Assembly (NCBI RefSeq): GCF_035582795.1 | Contig: NC_134369.1 | Span: 54,436,001-54,500,000, forward strand | DNA length: 64,000 bases | Reading direction: 5' to 3' | Source of the DNA: Mycteria americana | Lineage: Eukaryota > Chordata > Aves > Ciconiiformes > Ciconiidae | Shown here: piece by piece, positions 34,084 through 47,186 of the stretch | Position numbering within the stretch: the stretch's first letter is position 1 | Layout: each line of letters begins with the position of its first letter | Translations under genes and position numbers: made by a program | Notes under the pieces: generated by a model | What the model was told of the DNA's origin: nothing | The model's database searches: none | Seen by the model: only the letters and a program-made list of their open reading frames with translations

Positions 34084-37000
34084 TTTATCACATCTTCCAC
34101 TCCTTCATTTGATTTCAGCTGAATCCCCCAGAAAGCAGTACATCACTCTTCTCTACCTACATTTTATGTTGACATCCTCCTGTGAAAAATGACAGGTGTG
34201 ATGGGCAGATTTTGCTTGCTTACGCAAGACTTCTTTTTATAGTGTAATAAAAATTCTTCTTGTTTCCCATCCGCACTGCTGTAGGTGGCTAATTTAGAGT
34301 CCTGGGGCTATTCTAGTTGAAACCTAGGAGCAATATGTCCCAGTAACAAGCTCTGTACCAACAGCACCATATTCTCCTGCTAAAACACCTCAATTTTGGT
34401 TGGGAAGAGAATTCAAGTGTTCACTTGGGCCATTTGTTGAAACTTCAAGCAGTCTCCTGCTCCTGCTTGCTTACTGTCAGTAGCAATATCTACTGCAAAT
34501 TAAAACGCCACCAACTCACTTCCAGCAGGCTGCGAGAGTGATGACTTCATCATCACCAGGTCGAGCTGCATCTGAACCTCAACCTGATAGTCAGTATTTC
34601 TGCACCCTGTGACAGAAACCCCAGTCCTATATTCACGAGCCACTGAGAGATTTAGAGGCCAGGGCTAAGCAGTACGATCACAGCCCAGCCTCGGTGGTCT
34701 GGAGTTAACACCGACGTGAAATCTGCAGAAGGAAACAGGTAGCGTTTTTCTCTCTGTTCTTAGAAATGAGACACATGGTCCCAGCACTTTCTTAATTACA
34801 ATGAAGAGTTTGTAAACTTCAGTAGTTTTCCAGCTGGAATTTTGTCTAACAGAAATCACAGTTTCGGGTATCTAGTTATCATAGTGAAAAAGAAAGGCTC
34901 TAAACCAGAAATTAATTGATAGGGAAAGATCTGGCTTTTTAATTAAAAAAAAAAGAAGTTTGCAAATAACTAGTCCAGCTTCTATAGTAGGTAGATTTCA
35001 TTTTCCACATATGGGTGGAGAGTTGCTTTTAAAATTGGCACCTGCACATGCCAGTATAATTTTCTTATTGTTAATGTACTTTTAAAAAACATGTTCTCAT
35101 TATACTGTTCGCCTGGTTTATATCACAGTGGTACTACTGAGCCTTGAAATGTAACTCTTTGGGGACACTTAGCAGCGATATGCTGGTGCTTTTCATGTAT
35201 TAGGTTATTATTATTTATTTACACAAATGGCAAAAAGAACTCTGCATTAATATCACGATGACTCCATTCTTCTGGAAGAAAAGAATACCTGACAAAAGTC
35301 ATCATCACAGCTCCTGGCAGTATCTTCAGTGTGAGTTATTAAGGACTATTCTGTCAAAAAGCCAAGTCTCTTGTTTTGAAAAAAGCCCAAAGAATTCATT
35401 TAAAATTACAGAATAAAGTGGCTTGGAGGAGCTATTAAACATTGCACAGTAAATAAAATCAGTCTGGTTTTAATATAGTAAATACTATTGGCTAAAAGTC
35501 ATATTTTAGAATACATTTATTATAAGAAACTACTTAGATAATGAAAGTAAAGAATATCTAATTTAATTTTCATCATTTATGCAGTTTATTTGCTTTTTTC
35601 ATTTAATTCTACTTGGATAATGAAAACAGACCACTTTTTTCCCTTGGCAATATCATTTTTCTGGTTGTCAGGCACTTGCCAAGGCTGCAGTGATTGGGTT
35701 TCAGACACCTCAGGGGAAATGGTTAAATCCTGCTTTCAGTGGTGGGGTGAGTAGGGGAACACGTATATGTAATTTGGTCAGATCAGAGCCTGCCCATGTC
35801 CACATTGGTGACAGTCAGCCAAACAGCACAGGCCAGACTGTGCTGCGAAGGTTTGGGTCACACATTCCAACCCTCAAAAATCAGTGCAAGTCACACCAGA
35901 AAGTGCACCCGTAAGCCGTTCCCTTCCCATGCTCACAGGCAGGAGCCAGCACTTCCAGGAGCACCCAGGTTTTGCTCAGGTTCCAGATTTAGGCTGGACA
36001 CAGGGAGCTGAACTGCCACTTTGGGTCCCAACAAGGCAAGCTCAGCTGGTTAATCTCAGTGACTGGTTCTACCTTATTTAACGTGATGAGCGGAACTTGG
36101 CATAAGTGAAGTCACATCTGAAGAATGAGAAAGTGACGCACAGCTGTAAGGAGAAGTTTTTCAAAGGTGGTTTAAGACCTAACTCCAAACAGTGGGATGC
36201 AGGCCCACTGTGCATTACCTGTGACAATCTGGGCAGTAGTTCTTGGAGGACAGTTAAGCGCATGCCTCTCGTTTTTACAGTTTCTGTTAACTGGAGCAAA
36301 GCCCAGATCCAAAGATCCCTGTGCTTCAGTGAAACACAGCTACAGACTCTATCTCACTAATGGGCTGAAGCTGGATCCAACATCTCTGAGTTTCAGGAAG
36401 GTCTGGGTTTGAATTGTCTGTTTTCAGTACAGTCTCATTTTTTACTGTAAATCCCCGATATCTTCCAGTGGGAGAAAAAAATCCAACTCAGCACAACCCA
36501 TTTTCAGGTCCTATAATTGTTGAGTACAGGGACATGAGGGATTACACCTAGGATGATCTTCGAGTTTACAATCCTTTCTCTTGAAGTTGTTAAGATTGTA
36601 ACAGGGAGATTTTATTATGGTTTAATATTAAACATCCTCATTCAGCTAAGGCTGTTATAAGAACCTGATTTCTTGCAAATTCTTATACACTAGGGGGTGC
36701 AAACATCCTTTTAATGAGTCCAAAAATAAATGGTCTTGCCAGCACCAGCAAGGAAAGCGCCTGGTCCTGTACTAAAGCTTGTGTAGAAAATATCTAATTT
36801 TTTTAAATGACGTTTGGCTCATACAAATGGATAAATAAGACCACTGCTTTCAGTGACAGCTTTTTGATGTTTTCTGGGTTTATATGGAGTAGAGAAGATG
36901 CTAACGTAGGAGTTACATAAGAGGAGAAGTCAGACTGAGCCCACTTTGCATGCCATTGCCTGCAGCTTTCTCATGTCCTGTGGTGACTCAGACATTGCCG

Positions 37001-39740
37001 TAAGCTTCGTGGAGGGACCGTTTCAACTTTTTACCCCCATATTTTCATATCATTGTATGACGAGCTAGTCTTCTGACTCAGGCACTGGCTGAAGTCCTTA
37101 TTTCGAAGCACTTACTCTTCTGCTGTTACATCAAGACCTGGCTCTTGCAAGTCATGGTGTGAGGCACAGTAGGCTAAGAAAGGCAATGTTGTTTCACCTG
37201 CATGGGCTCCATCTGACAAAGTGTTGATTTTCTCAGCTTGTGCCAACAGAGCATTTAAGCACTTACTTAATAGGGAACGGTAGTGGTTCTGCCGAATGTG
37301 ATGGGATTGCTCACATGCATAAGCGTTAATCGTATGTTTACGCGCCCATAAAAGCAACGGAGCAGCGTTGGGTGCAAACACAGAATTCCAGCTCCAGCAG
37401 CAGTAAGCCTTCAGTCCCTCTGCTTATGCATTGTTACTTACTCATGCATCTTTACTTACTCACAGATAAGGAAGAGAGCATCTGAAGAGATATCATCCTC
37501 TCATGATAATGCATTCTCCTTTTAGGTCACAGAAATCATTCTGCAGCTACAAAGAAATGCTTATGAATGCAGGATCCTCTTGAACAACATTTCTTCCTTT
37601 GCATTTATTCATTTGCCCATTCCTTATCTCAGTGAGGCATGATTGGAGTCAGAAAGTCCCTTCTCCTAAATCATGTACACAAATGACTAAAATCTGAACT
37701 CATAAATTAAGGTTCGAAAAAAATCCCATGGTTTAATGCACTTAGGCTTTTACGTCTGTCTCGCCTAGATTCCGTTTTTCCAAATGTATAGAGGTTTTGC
37801 AGATATCTTTGCATCTCAGACACAAATGCCATCTTGTGATTTATGGAACCCTACCTAAATACCTCAAACTCTCTGCCTGCAACTTGGCACCATTCATACC
37901 ATCAGCTTTTATTTCTGCAGAGTGTTTCATATTACCTTCTTTTTCCCATGTTACCTTCTATGCCACTTCATCACTACATCAAAACAAAACAAGTGGATTA
38001 AAGTAGTTTAACGCATTATGGTTCAATATTTCTTTCTAAGGGAGAGCAGACCATTCAGAACACCATTAAGAGAGAATCCCGATTGAATCTGGTGCAGCCA
38101 TAAACTATCTTAAATGAAAGTTAATAGAGAAGGACAATTATTGTTGACTTCAGAATGCAAACAAGAACTTCAGACACTGATTCCTATCAGCCCATGAGAG
38201 CTGGCTGAATTCTGCACGCTGTTTTAACAGTTGCTTAGCAATGGCAAATAAGCTGTTTTGTCTCTTATCACTAGAGGTATCGTTAGAACAATACCTATTA
38301 TTGAACTGAATAGGTATGAAATTAGTTTATATTGTTCCTCTTTTTGAGATGGCATTTGGCAGCAAAGTGAGTTGTTTAGGCTGCAGGCAGAAGCAGTGAT
38401 TTTTTTCCTGGAGCTATCTATGGAGATAAAATGAAACTGAGGCTTTGCTGTGGCTGTTTATCTGAAAGCATCATCAAAAAAACTTTGCTTGTGTGTGTTT
38501 GTGTGTGCAGGAAGAAAGAGGTTCTCCTTCAAATGTCTTCTTTGAGTGAATTTCCAGGGATGTGACAACACTAATGACTAGAGCCTATTCAAAAAGCAAA
38601 TACAGCAATACTGTACTGCGATGCCACCTCCTCCCTCTTTCCCCCCACGGGCACCTCTGATGAAGTACCTCAGCTCTGATCTGGGGAAACATACTGGGGA
38701 TTAAGCCACCAAAGCCAAGATCCAGAAGGAGACTTAGGCACTTGTCATTTACTGTTGCAACTCCTATCTTTTAAGTGTGCACCTTCCAAAATGGAGTCTA
38801 CACAGCTGCAGAATTCAACATCTGCAGCAACTTTCACACCTAGCATGCAGGGTACGCAGTCACCACAATAGGGAATGCTTAGCAGAGCAGTGCGGTTTAA
38901 GTCCTGGCTCTGCAAGGCCTTAATTATGTCTTTCTAGTTAGGATTTCTACTCACAGCTCCTGCCTCCCACAGGAATAGCCCAATAACATGGCTGTAGGCT
39001 ACTTTCAGGTAGATGCTTTACAAGACAAACTGAGCTTAGATAAGGGCTGTACACCCAAGTGAAAATTTCAGATTTTAGGCCAGCTTGTCCTCCTCCAAGT
39101 CTGCTGCAATAAAGTATGAATTATTCTAAGTACTGTTGAGTAATTTCAACAGAAAAATTGAAGAATGCTTCTACTTTGCAATCGACTAGTTTTGTAGCTG
39201 GTACTTTGGGGCAGTGAAAGGTTTGGGTTTGAATATTCAGGCTGAGGAAATAATTTCACTTGCACCTTTGTGGATTTTCTGACAGAGGGAACCACTAAGC
39301 TACTGCAGAGATAACATGCCACTGCTTACTCCTTCTCCAGCTACATTTCATAGAAAAGAGCAGCAGCTGCTGTTGGACCCACATAGCTGATCCCTATAGC
39401 TGGTTCTCAGGTCACTTACCAGGTTTAACCAGGACGGACTAACAAAGGAATCCCTGTTTCTGAAACCCGAGTGTAACACTCTGTGTTTGTGATCGTATGT
39501 ACCCGGCTTCTGAAGCTTCTCAGTACTGAAGCACTTCTGTGCACAGACAGAAGCGAAAATTAGGTACCTTTGAAATGCCGTGCACAGGGTGGAGCAAGGG
39601 GCTTTGGGTTCCTACCACTCCATTGGCAACACTGCAAGGAGACCAGGAAGCAAAGGGACTCTCAAGCTGTCAGACGCAGACATACACAGGAAGACAGGGC
39701 ATGCACCAGCTGAATTTGAGCAGCAGCTGAATACGGGTTT

Positions 39741-40240
39741 TGAATCATGGAATCACAGAATGGCTGAAGTTCGAAGGGACCTCTTGAGTCCAACTCCTCT
39801 GCTCAAGCATGGTCACCTGGAGCCAGTTGCCCAGGACTGTGTCCGGTTGGGTTTTGAATAGCTCCATAGATGGAGACTCATAACCTCTCTGGGCAACCTG
39901 TGCCACTGTTTGGCCATCCTCACAGTAAAAAAAAAATCTTCCTGTGTTCAGTTTGAATTTCATGTGGTTTAACTTGTGCCCATTGTCTCTTGTTCTATCA
40001 CTGGGCACTACTGAGAAGAGTCTGGCTCCCTCGTCTTCATTCTTTCCCATCAGGTATTTATATGCATTGGTAAGATTCCCCCCAAGCCTTCTCTTCTCCA
40101 GGCTTAACAGTTCCAGCTGTCCCAGCCTCTCCTCATATGAAATCCCTTAGTCATCTTCATGGCCCTTGGCTGGACTCACGCCGGTAAGTCCATGTCTGTC
40201 TTGTATGGGGGAGCCCAGAACTGGACACAATTCTGATGCA
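39741..40240 (-). mobile_element. CR1 LINE, 5'-truncated 3' end (copy 2)
   Basis: Second CR1 copy, sense on the minus strand. The tail end at 39741 (tgaatcatggaatcacagaa) is a diverged version of the CR1 3' octamers. The minus frame 39745-40050 reads a block beginning GARLFSVVPSDRTRDNGHKL and later YESPSMELFKTQPDTVLG, which aligns to the ORF2 C-terminus of copy 1. A run of ten A (plus strand 39927-39936) interrupts the coding part and the frame is broken beyond 40050. Similarity continues in other frames to about 40235 (cttgtatgggggagcccaga, corresponding to an ORF2 segment) and then fades. More diverged than copy 1 and from a different subfamily. Confidence 0.9.
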
Positions 40241-42258
40241 GAACTGAACCCATCACGCAGGCAACTCTAGTTCCTCTCTGGATCTGGGCCTTCACGCTCA
40301 TTTACTTTTTCAGTCCTCAGCCCTTTGGTACAGCTTTGCACAAGTGTGCAAAGTGTAACACCAATGTTTTATGGTTTGCACACCTTTCCGTCAGAAGTAG
40401 GTTTGAAGCTATCAGATTCATTATGCCAACAAGCACCCACAATCTGAGAATGATTTAGGGATTCCTGCAATGCAAATTGCTCTCATGTTCTATGAAAGGA
40501 GCTTCGTTACCAACCTCACTGCCTTCCACAAGGTGCCAAATGCTCCCTATTTCATTAATAATCCATGTAACTTTCCAGTGTACTTCATGGAAAAAAAATA
40601 TTAATTTTTTGCTTGAGCTACTGGGTTCTTATAATGCCTACAGTATTAATCAGTCATTTACACTGATTCAAATTAGCCCAGTTAATTTTTTTACTAATAA
40701 TTTGATTGCAATAATCAGACACAGCAAGAGAAGTTTAACCTGAGCTTAAAGCTGGAGTCACAGATGAAAGGTTTGATCACTCATTCTTACCTGAATTCCT
40801 GTCCTGCAGCTAAATAACTACTTTCAGATAACTAAATGAAAAAATTAAATTCTCAAGTAGAAATATAAAATGGAGTGGAACTACAAAATTTCCCATTAAA
40901 GGTGTAAAGGACTCCTTATGGGAGAACCACAGCCAGGAAGATGGGCAGGCTGCAAAATGGCTTTGGCCACCCCGTCACCAAGCAGTCAGGTACTAGAGGG
41001 AGCAGTCCAGGGGCCAGGCAACAGCGGAGCCATCTCCCCACTTCTCTGGGTGTTGAGGGGGACCTGGAAGCAGGACTGCCTGTTAGGGGTACGTGGGGGG
41101 GTCCCAGGGACCTGGAACACCAGTGGGGTTGCCAGGGGATGTGAAAGCTGGGATGGCCAGAAATGAGCTATGGTCTTCGTGGAGGGCGAGCAAAGACAGA
41201 GCACCTGCGAGTCAGACCTTCTTGAAACCAGAACATCATAAGCATTTCCACCCCAGCTTGATGCACAAAACCTCAGCTGACCCATACACCGTTTCAGTGG
41301 TATTAACATGCTTTCCAAACTTCTACAGTGCAGGTTTGCACGACCTGCAGTCAGAAAAATAATGCGAACTGAAATGATCAGGAGAACAGTCAACAAAGTA
41401 TTTCCAAATAAAGGCTATAGCAAAGTAGATAAACAAGATTGTCCTGATCACATTTAAATCAATAACAAACTTTTTCCTTTTTTTTGTTTGTTTTTGTTTT
41501 AAAAGAATGCCGCTGCAGAATCCCAGTGTACCACAGAATTTGTCATGGTGCATTGCAGAAGCCAGGTGGGGCTAGCCCAGATTTGATGCTGGTTATAAAT
41601 ATAATTAGAAAAAAAGCCACTGCCAGCAGACTGATATTCATGAGAAACTCTGTAAGAACAAATCTCTGGAACAAGATAAAAACCCACAACAGATTTTTTT
41701 TTTCAGATGTGCACAAGGTTATAAATTATAGTTCACTGGTTCTAACACCATGACTGCAGCATACAGAGACATTTGGGCAGACAGTCCTTGCCACGTAGTA
41801 CTTACAGGCTACACTTTGAAAATACTGAAATGACTGAAATGGTATGTGAACCCTATAGCAAACCCTTATTTGCAATTGCCTCAAAACAGCTCTCAGAAGG
41901 GCCAGGCAGAGTTGGCATGTCTGGCTGGTGTGAAAGGGCTGCAGAGAGATCCCAGTTTTCTCTCATGGAAAAGCTGTGTGTGCTATAAAATGAGGTGTGG
42001 GCTTCCCAGTGGTGAAGAGTGATGGGGTACATGGTATTTGTGATGGATTAGATAAAGAGACAATATTTCAGGGTGTTTGAGCACGTCTGTAACTGAACAT
42101 TGGGATTTTGACCCATCACATAATCCCGTGCTCTGAATAACGCCAAGGAGGTCACCTAAGGCTACAAATGAATCTGCCCCTAAATGCCAACAGATGCTCC
42201 AACTCCACCTCTTGCCTTCTGTTGTGAAAACTCTTCACCAAAACCGTAATCTCACTAA
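40241..42258. other. noncoding stretch between CR1 and LTR
   Basis: No gene is recognised. A T-rich, GTTT-containing tract lies at about 41471-41500, and a T-rich run at 41694-41703. Overlapping open frames at 40918-41396 on both strands (82 and 136 codons) show no domain. Confidence 0.5.
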
Positions 42259-42263
42259 TACAC
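42259..42263. repeat. target-site duplication, left (tacac)
   Basis: The 5-bp word tacac directly precedes the LTR and is repeated directly after it at 42827-42831. A 5-bp duplication fits an ERVL-type or related integrase. Confidence 0.85.
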
Positions 42264-42493
42264 TGTCCTGGTTTCAGCTGAGATAGAGTTAATTTTCTTT
42301 ATAGTGGCTGGTATGGGGCTATGTTTTGGATTTGTGCTGAGAACAGGGTTGATAATACAGAGATGTTTTAGTTGTTGCTGCACTAGTCAAGGACTTTTCA
42401 GCTTCCCATGCTCTGCCAGGTGCAGAAGAAGCTGGGAGGGGACACAGCCAGGACAGTTGATCCAAACTGACCAAAGGGCTATTCCATAACACA

Positions 42494-42516
42494 CGACGTC
42501 ATGCTCAGTATATAAA
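42494..42516 (+). promoter_or_regulatory. LTR core promoter: CRE-like site and TATA box
   Basis: cgacgtca at 42494-42501 is one base from the consensus cAMP-response element, and tatataa begins at about 42509. The arrangement places transcription start around 42535-42545, defining the U3/R border. Confidence 0.7.
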
Positions 42517-42694
42517 CTGGGGAAGAAGAAGGAACGGGGGACATTTGGAGTGACGGCGTTTGTCTTCCCAAGTAACCATTACGTGTGATGGAGCCCTGCT
42601 GTCCTGGAGATGGCTGAACACCTGCCCGCCCATGGGAAGTAGCGAATGAATTCCTTGCTTTGCTTCGCTTGTGTGCGCGGCTTTTGCTTTCCCT

Positions 42695-42700
42695 ATTAAA
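42695..42700 (+). promoter_or_regulatory. LTR polyadenylation signal (ATTAAA)
   Basis: attaaa, the common variant of the AATAAA signal, followed by a T-rich segment (ctgtttttatctc). It would place the R/U5 border near 42715. Confidence 0.65.
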
Positions 42701-42826
42701 CTGTTTTTATCTCAACCCTCGAGTTTTCTTACTTTTACTCTTCCAATTCTCTCCCCCATCCCACCGGGGGGGTGTGAGCGAGTGGCTGCATGGTGCTTAG
42801 TCGCCGTCTGGGGCTAAACCACGACA

Positions 42827-42831
42827 TACAC
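42827..42831. repeat. target-site duplication, right (tacac)
   Basis: Exact copy of the 5 bp before the LTR. The unmutated pair suggests that the insertion is not very old. Confidence 0.85.
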
Positions 42832-45372
42832 GCTCTAGAGGCTTGCAAACTAGATTATGGCTTTAAAATACCAGGCTTCCTGGTGTATCTCTCAAATCCT
42901 ACACCATCTCTGTTGTTGTCTCACATCCCTGAAGAGATTAACAACATTTCCAAGGTTTCAAATATAGATATTTCTTTCCAGAGCTGTCTGCTTTGCCTAG
43001 CATGAGCAATGTTGTTTTCATTTAAATAGCTCTACCCACATCACTCTGTTTTTAAAGCTGTGACAATTGTTGTCATACCACAACCGTCTAATGGCAGGAT
43101 CTAGAATTCTGGGTCTAATAGCTGTCATCTACTGCAACCCAGCTGAAAATTTTGATGAGGTCCCCTCACTTACAGCAGCCAAGTCTCTGAGACACACAGA
43201 AATTGTGTGTCTCAAATCCAGTGTAGGATCCTATTTATATTCAAGTATATTCAATATAGAAAATAGAATTTAAAAAAAAACCAAAACAAAACCCCAGAAT
43301 GGAATCCTGCCCACGCTGAAGTCAGTAACAATTTTGCACTCCATTTTCCTGGACTGGGGTTTCGCATTGAAGATTTTGCTGCCTACTTTCACCTCCAAAA
43401 TTGTCTGCTAATGTTTCACATTTTATAATAGCTTTTTATTAATTTTTCAAATATTACCTTCTGTTTCATGAGCTCTTAAACAAAAATTTCTGAAGGAGGA
43501 TGAGGGTTGGCATCACCCACCAGCACAGAGTGAATAGGAATCTCATGCAACTTTCAACAGAGAATCAACTCCAAGACTTTGCAATATTTTTGCCATGGAG
43601 TAGCTCTAACCTGCAATTCGGTCCTCTGTTTTCCCATCTCCTGCGTTATGCTACTGCTGGATGCTGGAATTTGAGGTTACAAAAAAACAGGAAAAAAGCT
43701 GTCTGTATGCAGACTACTGTCATTTCCACAAACAGATCTTTTTCTCCTTTAATGTGTTACGTATAGTTCTCCCAGGTGTTAATTAAAACAGCAGCATGAG
43801 CTTCCAGTAAGTTTTGTGGGGATTTAAAAGATTTTTTTTTTAAAGATGAGGGTGTCTCTTTGAATCAGTCCTGCTATTACAATGCACTGTTAGCAGGAGG
43901 CTTTTTCCTTACCTCATTATAAGAGAAATATTGCACACAACATACTTTGCAGCTTGAGTTCCTATTGGAAGGCAAAAATGAATACCAAAATTTCCTAACA
44001 ACTAAGCACCACATATACCATGATTACAAGCTATATTACTGTTTCCCATACTCTGGCGTCTAAGCTTGGCCTTATCCAACTTCCCCATCAATCACTGCAC
44101 ACTACTCTTTGGTATCATGTCATCATATTTCCATAATCATTAATCATGTTACCCAATAAATCCTTGAGCAATTATTTAAGCTGCTCTCTTAACAGCTGTC
44201 CACTTCGCATATTGCCACCTTGCCTGCTCATTTACCAGCGTGCCTTTGATCTGGGAACTGCTCAATCAGATCAATAACATGTAAGGAAAATGCAAATGGT
44301 TTGAAACAAGAGAAATTCTTTCATGTGGAATATTCACATTTGGAACAAGCCTTTCAACTCTGCAGCCGAAGCTTTTCTTTATAGTGATAAAGTTCTTTAT
44401 AACGATTTAACAAATTACAGCTAGGTAACGGCAAAGCATATTGCATTTAGCAGCAGACTAAGTGGTGGGTGTGAGGAGGAGCTGGGAGCTCCCAGTCACA
44501 CATGCACTGGCAAGCCCCCTCCTTCCCGGTGACCCAGGAGATGAGATGCCAGACTTTTCCCTGTGGGAGACAGATGTAGTGAGAGACAAAGGCCATTTGC
44601 ACGTTCAGGTCTGTGGGAAACTGCCTCGTTTATCCCTGTGCCTTCCCAGCAGCCTCATTCATGCCTTCCCCATCCCTTTGCGGGTCCTGGTCCACCCTGC
44701 AGACTCCTTCCCATCAAGCTCTCCCGCTCCCTTTCCCACCCTTTCCTGCTCTCCTGTGCATTGCTGTCACAGGACCACTGGCTTTGGGGGATCATTTTTG
44801 TTGGTCTGGTTTTGATGACAGCTTTTGTCATGTGTGAGAGGACCTCTTTGGCTTCAGGCAGATGTACAGCTCCCATCTGTCTGTCAAGAAGATGCATGAG
44901 GAATAGGCCAGATTACTAAATACAGTTTACTATCTGCAATGACTAAATGCCAAACACAGATATAAATTGTAGTGCACTTGGAAAACTGATTAATTAAAAA
45001 ACCCTAACGCCACAGACAAATGCTCAAGTTTCGAGTGTTACTTTATCAGCATCATCTTACTCTTCCTAGAGTGAGGGCAGATTATCATCAAGTATTTTTC
45101 AGCCTTCTCTAGTGAAGTTTTCTTAAGTATTTTAGTATTTTGAAACAATACATTTTCTGCAGCCCTGTTTTCTAATGGTACCAACTCTCTTAGTCACAAT
45201 TTACCACAGTGGTGTATAAATTTCCCCCACTAAAGAAAACAAAAAGGAAGGAAGAAAAAGTGATATACATCTTTATAAATTATTATATTCCATGCTTTGT
45301 TTGTTGATGTGAAGGCTGTGTGAGAAATGATGTCGCATGGCTGTGCAGTTCATCATTTTACCACAAGCCTGC
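42832..45372. other. noncoding stretch, no gene seen
   Basis: No gene is recognised. Overlapping frames at 44462-44919 (117 and 118 codons in two plus frames) arise in a C/T-rich patch and resemble no protein family. Otherwise A+T-rich. Confidence 0.5.
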
Positions 45373-45510
45373 AGAGCTAACATTTGTATTGCAGTACCAC
45401 CCCCGGGCCCCCAGTGGGGCAGCCCCGCTGTGCTAAATGCCCTACACATATAATGAGCGACAGGCCGTTCCTCAAAGACCTGACGAGCTAGAGACAAGGG
45501 GTTCCTACTG
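45373..45510 (+). repeat. ancient sauropsid interspersed repeat relic
   Basis: The order of segments atttgtattgcagtaccac, then gcccccagt, then gctgtgctaaatgcc, then a 'tacacatataa' joint, then a degenerate 'cagtccctgccccaaagagctt'-like part (gacaggccgttcctcaaag) and gctagagacaagggg follows a repeat that I remember as very common in turtle and crocodile genomes. It is noncoding and was probably LINE-mobilised. In birds such copies are heavily decayed, as here. The family name is left open. Confidence 0.6.
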
Positions 45511-47163
45511 ATCAAAGATGTCTCCTTTCTCCAAACGGATGAACAGCACATTTTGTTTCCATGACTCTCGTAGCCACAGATAGGCTGGGGGGTGGGAGGA
45601 GGACAATTTTTATGATGCCGTAGGTAGAGGCTGAAGAAAGAAGTCTGCCTTCACAAGAGACAGAAAGGATGCAGTGGAGAGCGCTGGAAGAATCTGGAAA
45701 TATCCAAAAGCAATCTGCCTGTGGTATATGTTGAGTACACACTTCTGTGGCACAGCAGTATGGTTTTATTGGTCTTCATTCAGGATAACTTATTTGCCTC
45801 TTGCCTGTCTTTACCATTTATCAATAATCTAGTCCCCAAGTTCCTGCTGAAAAATACATGATATACGTAGAGAGATACAGGATCGAATACACAACATATG
45901 AACAGGTGTTTGAGTACAACTCATTCTTTTAATATAAATAGTTACTAGGATATGATAATTTATGCACGAGTTGTGAAAATATATAGCTGCATAACATCTG
46001 CGTTGACTAGATAACATAAGGATATAATACTTGATCTCAACTTCAACATTTTATTTGAAAAGGTTGGCCAAATCTGATGCAATTTGGTACTTTCCTCTTG
46101 ACAAGGTACATCATAACCTACTCTGGAAAGAATGGAAGAATTTGGAAGACTGTCAAAAGGTTCTTGTTACTTCTAATTTATACATCCAGTTGAAATCCAG
46201 GCCACCTTCCATCCAAGGTAATGTGAACGCTGTCATTGAGTTCAAAATGGGTAATATAACCTCCAAACAGAATTATTACAGAGTGGTTAGGCAAGTGACA
46301 GAGACAAATAGGTGAGCTGAAAATTGACTAGTATAATTGGACAGTCCTTTGGGGGATATACTTCAGATTTTCTGTTACTCACACCTTGAAGTACAACGCT
46401 GTGCTGAGAAAACCATCCTTATTCCAAGGATTTTGCTCTTAAAACATGCACAAGAAATCTGTAGGCATAAGACTGTGCACATATTACAACAGCAGGCCAT
46501 GTCATGAGCTGGCATAATAAATGGCATAGTTCCTTTGGCTTTGGCAGCTTCCATGAAGCTTCCATGACTTCATGTGAGCAATGAGAATTTCTACCACTAA
46601 GATACTGTCCATTGCACTTTTGTGAACAGTACTGGGTATGGCCAAGTTATGAGATCTAATAACAAATGATAATGGGGAATTTTGGAGAAAGAGGCTGGCT
46701 GACCACAACTGGGGAGCCATTTAGGTGTTTAAACATGCGTGTCTAGGGCCACGTTAAAATCCTTTAGGATTTCACAAGATGATGGCCAATATGACTCAGG
46801 TGATCTATATCCTTTTCAAAAGGATGCAAAGAAAGGACAGCTGATATCTCTTAGCTCATCTGACTACAATAGCACTCAAGAGCTGCTACTAGGAACCCAA
46901 AACCTGCTGCTGGCCTCCCATGCAGAAGAAGGAAAAATGTTTCTAAGTGCTAAGAAGCAGCAGCTCAGCAAAAGAGTGCAAGCATGAGTGGTGGAAATCA
47001 TATATAGGAGGAATATTTAAGTTGAAAGAACGAAGATTGGGAGTAGGAGGAAGTAAGGGGGAGGAAGGAGTAGCATGGAGCAGATGTTCCTTTTGTGGTA
47101 TTTTTAATACCACCACTACAAAATCTGCTTCAGAGAGGGACATGGCCTGGCACGGACAGGGCA

Positions 47164-47186
47164 CTGCTGCTGTTGCTGCTGCTGCT
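47164..47186 (+). repeat. CTG-type trinucleotide tract
   Basis: Seven to eight ctg/ttg triplets in a row with one ttg interruption, followed by a short complementary word (ctagcagtg) that can fold back. Short and probably stable. Confidence 0.85.

Larger units (their letters stand above)
28521..39740. other. noncoding stretch, no gene seen
   Basis: Eleven kilobases of mainly A+T-rich DNA. Simple-sequence features are an interrupted TG tract (29878-29914), a duplicated palindromic word (29933-29980), a poly-G run (34065-34083) and a short TG tract near 38488-38507. The largest open frame is 174 codons on the minus strand (32230-32754) and matches no family I know. No tRNA, LTR or CR1 was seen. 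Confidence 0.5.
42264..42826 (+). mobile_element. solo LTR of an avian endogenous retrovirus
   Basis: A 563-bp LTR is bounded by the terminal inverted repeat TGTC...GACA and by an identical 5-bp flanking duplication. It begins tgtcctggtttcagctg and ends gctaaaccacgaca. A TATA box with upstream CRE-like site and a downstream ATTAAA signal define U3, R and U5 in plus orientation. No second LTR, primer-binding site or gag/pol/env-like frame follows, so this is a solo LTR left by recombination between the two LTRs of a provirus. The sequence matches my memory of a widespread neoavian ERVL-group LTR; the subfamily name needs a library search. It retains promoter parts and could influence nearby transcription, which is inference. 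Confidence 0.93.

Noticed and set aside
38431..38455. gaaactgaggc word similar to the MIR core
   Set aside because: Only 11 bases match and no flanking part of the element is present.
46031..46315. 94-codon frame suspected as LINE remnant
   Set aside because: No reverse-transcriptase or endonuclease block could be recognised in any frame.
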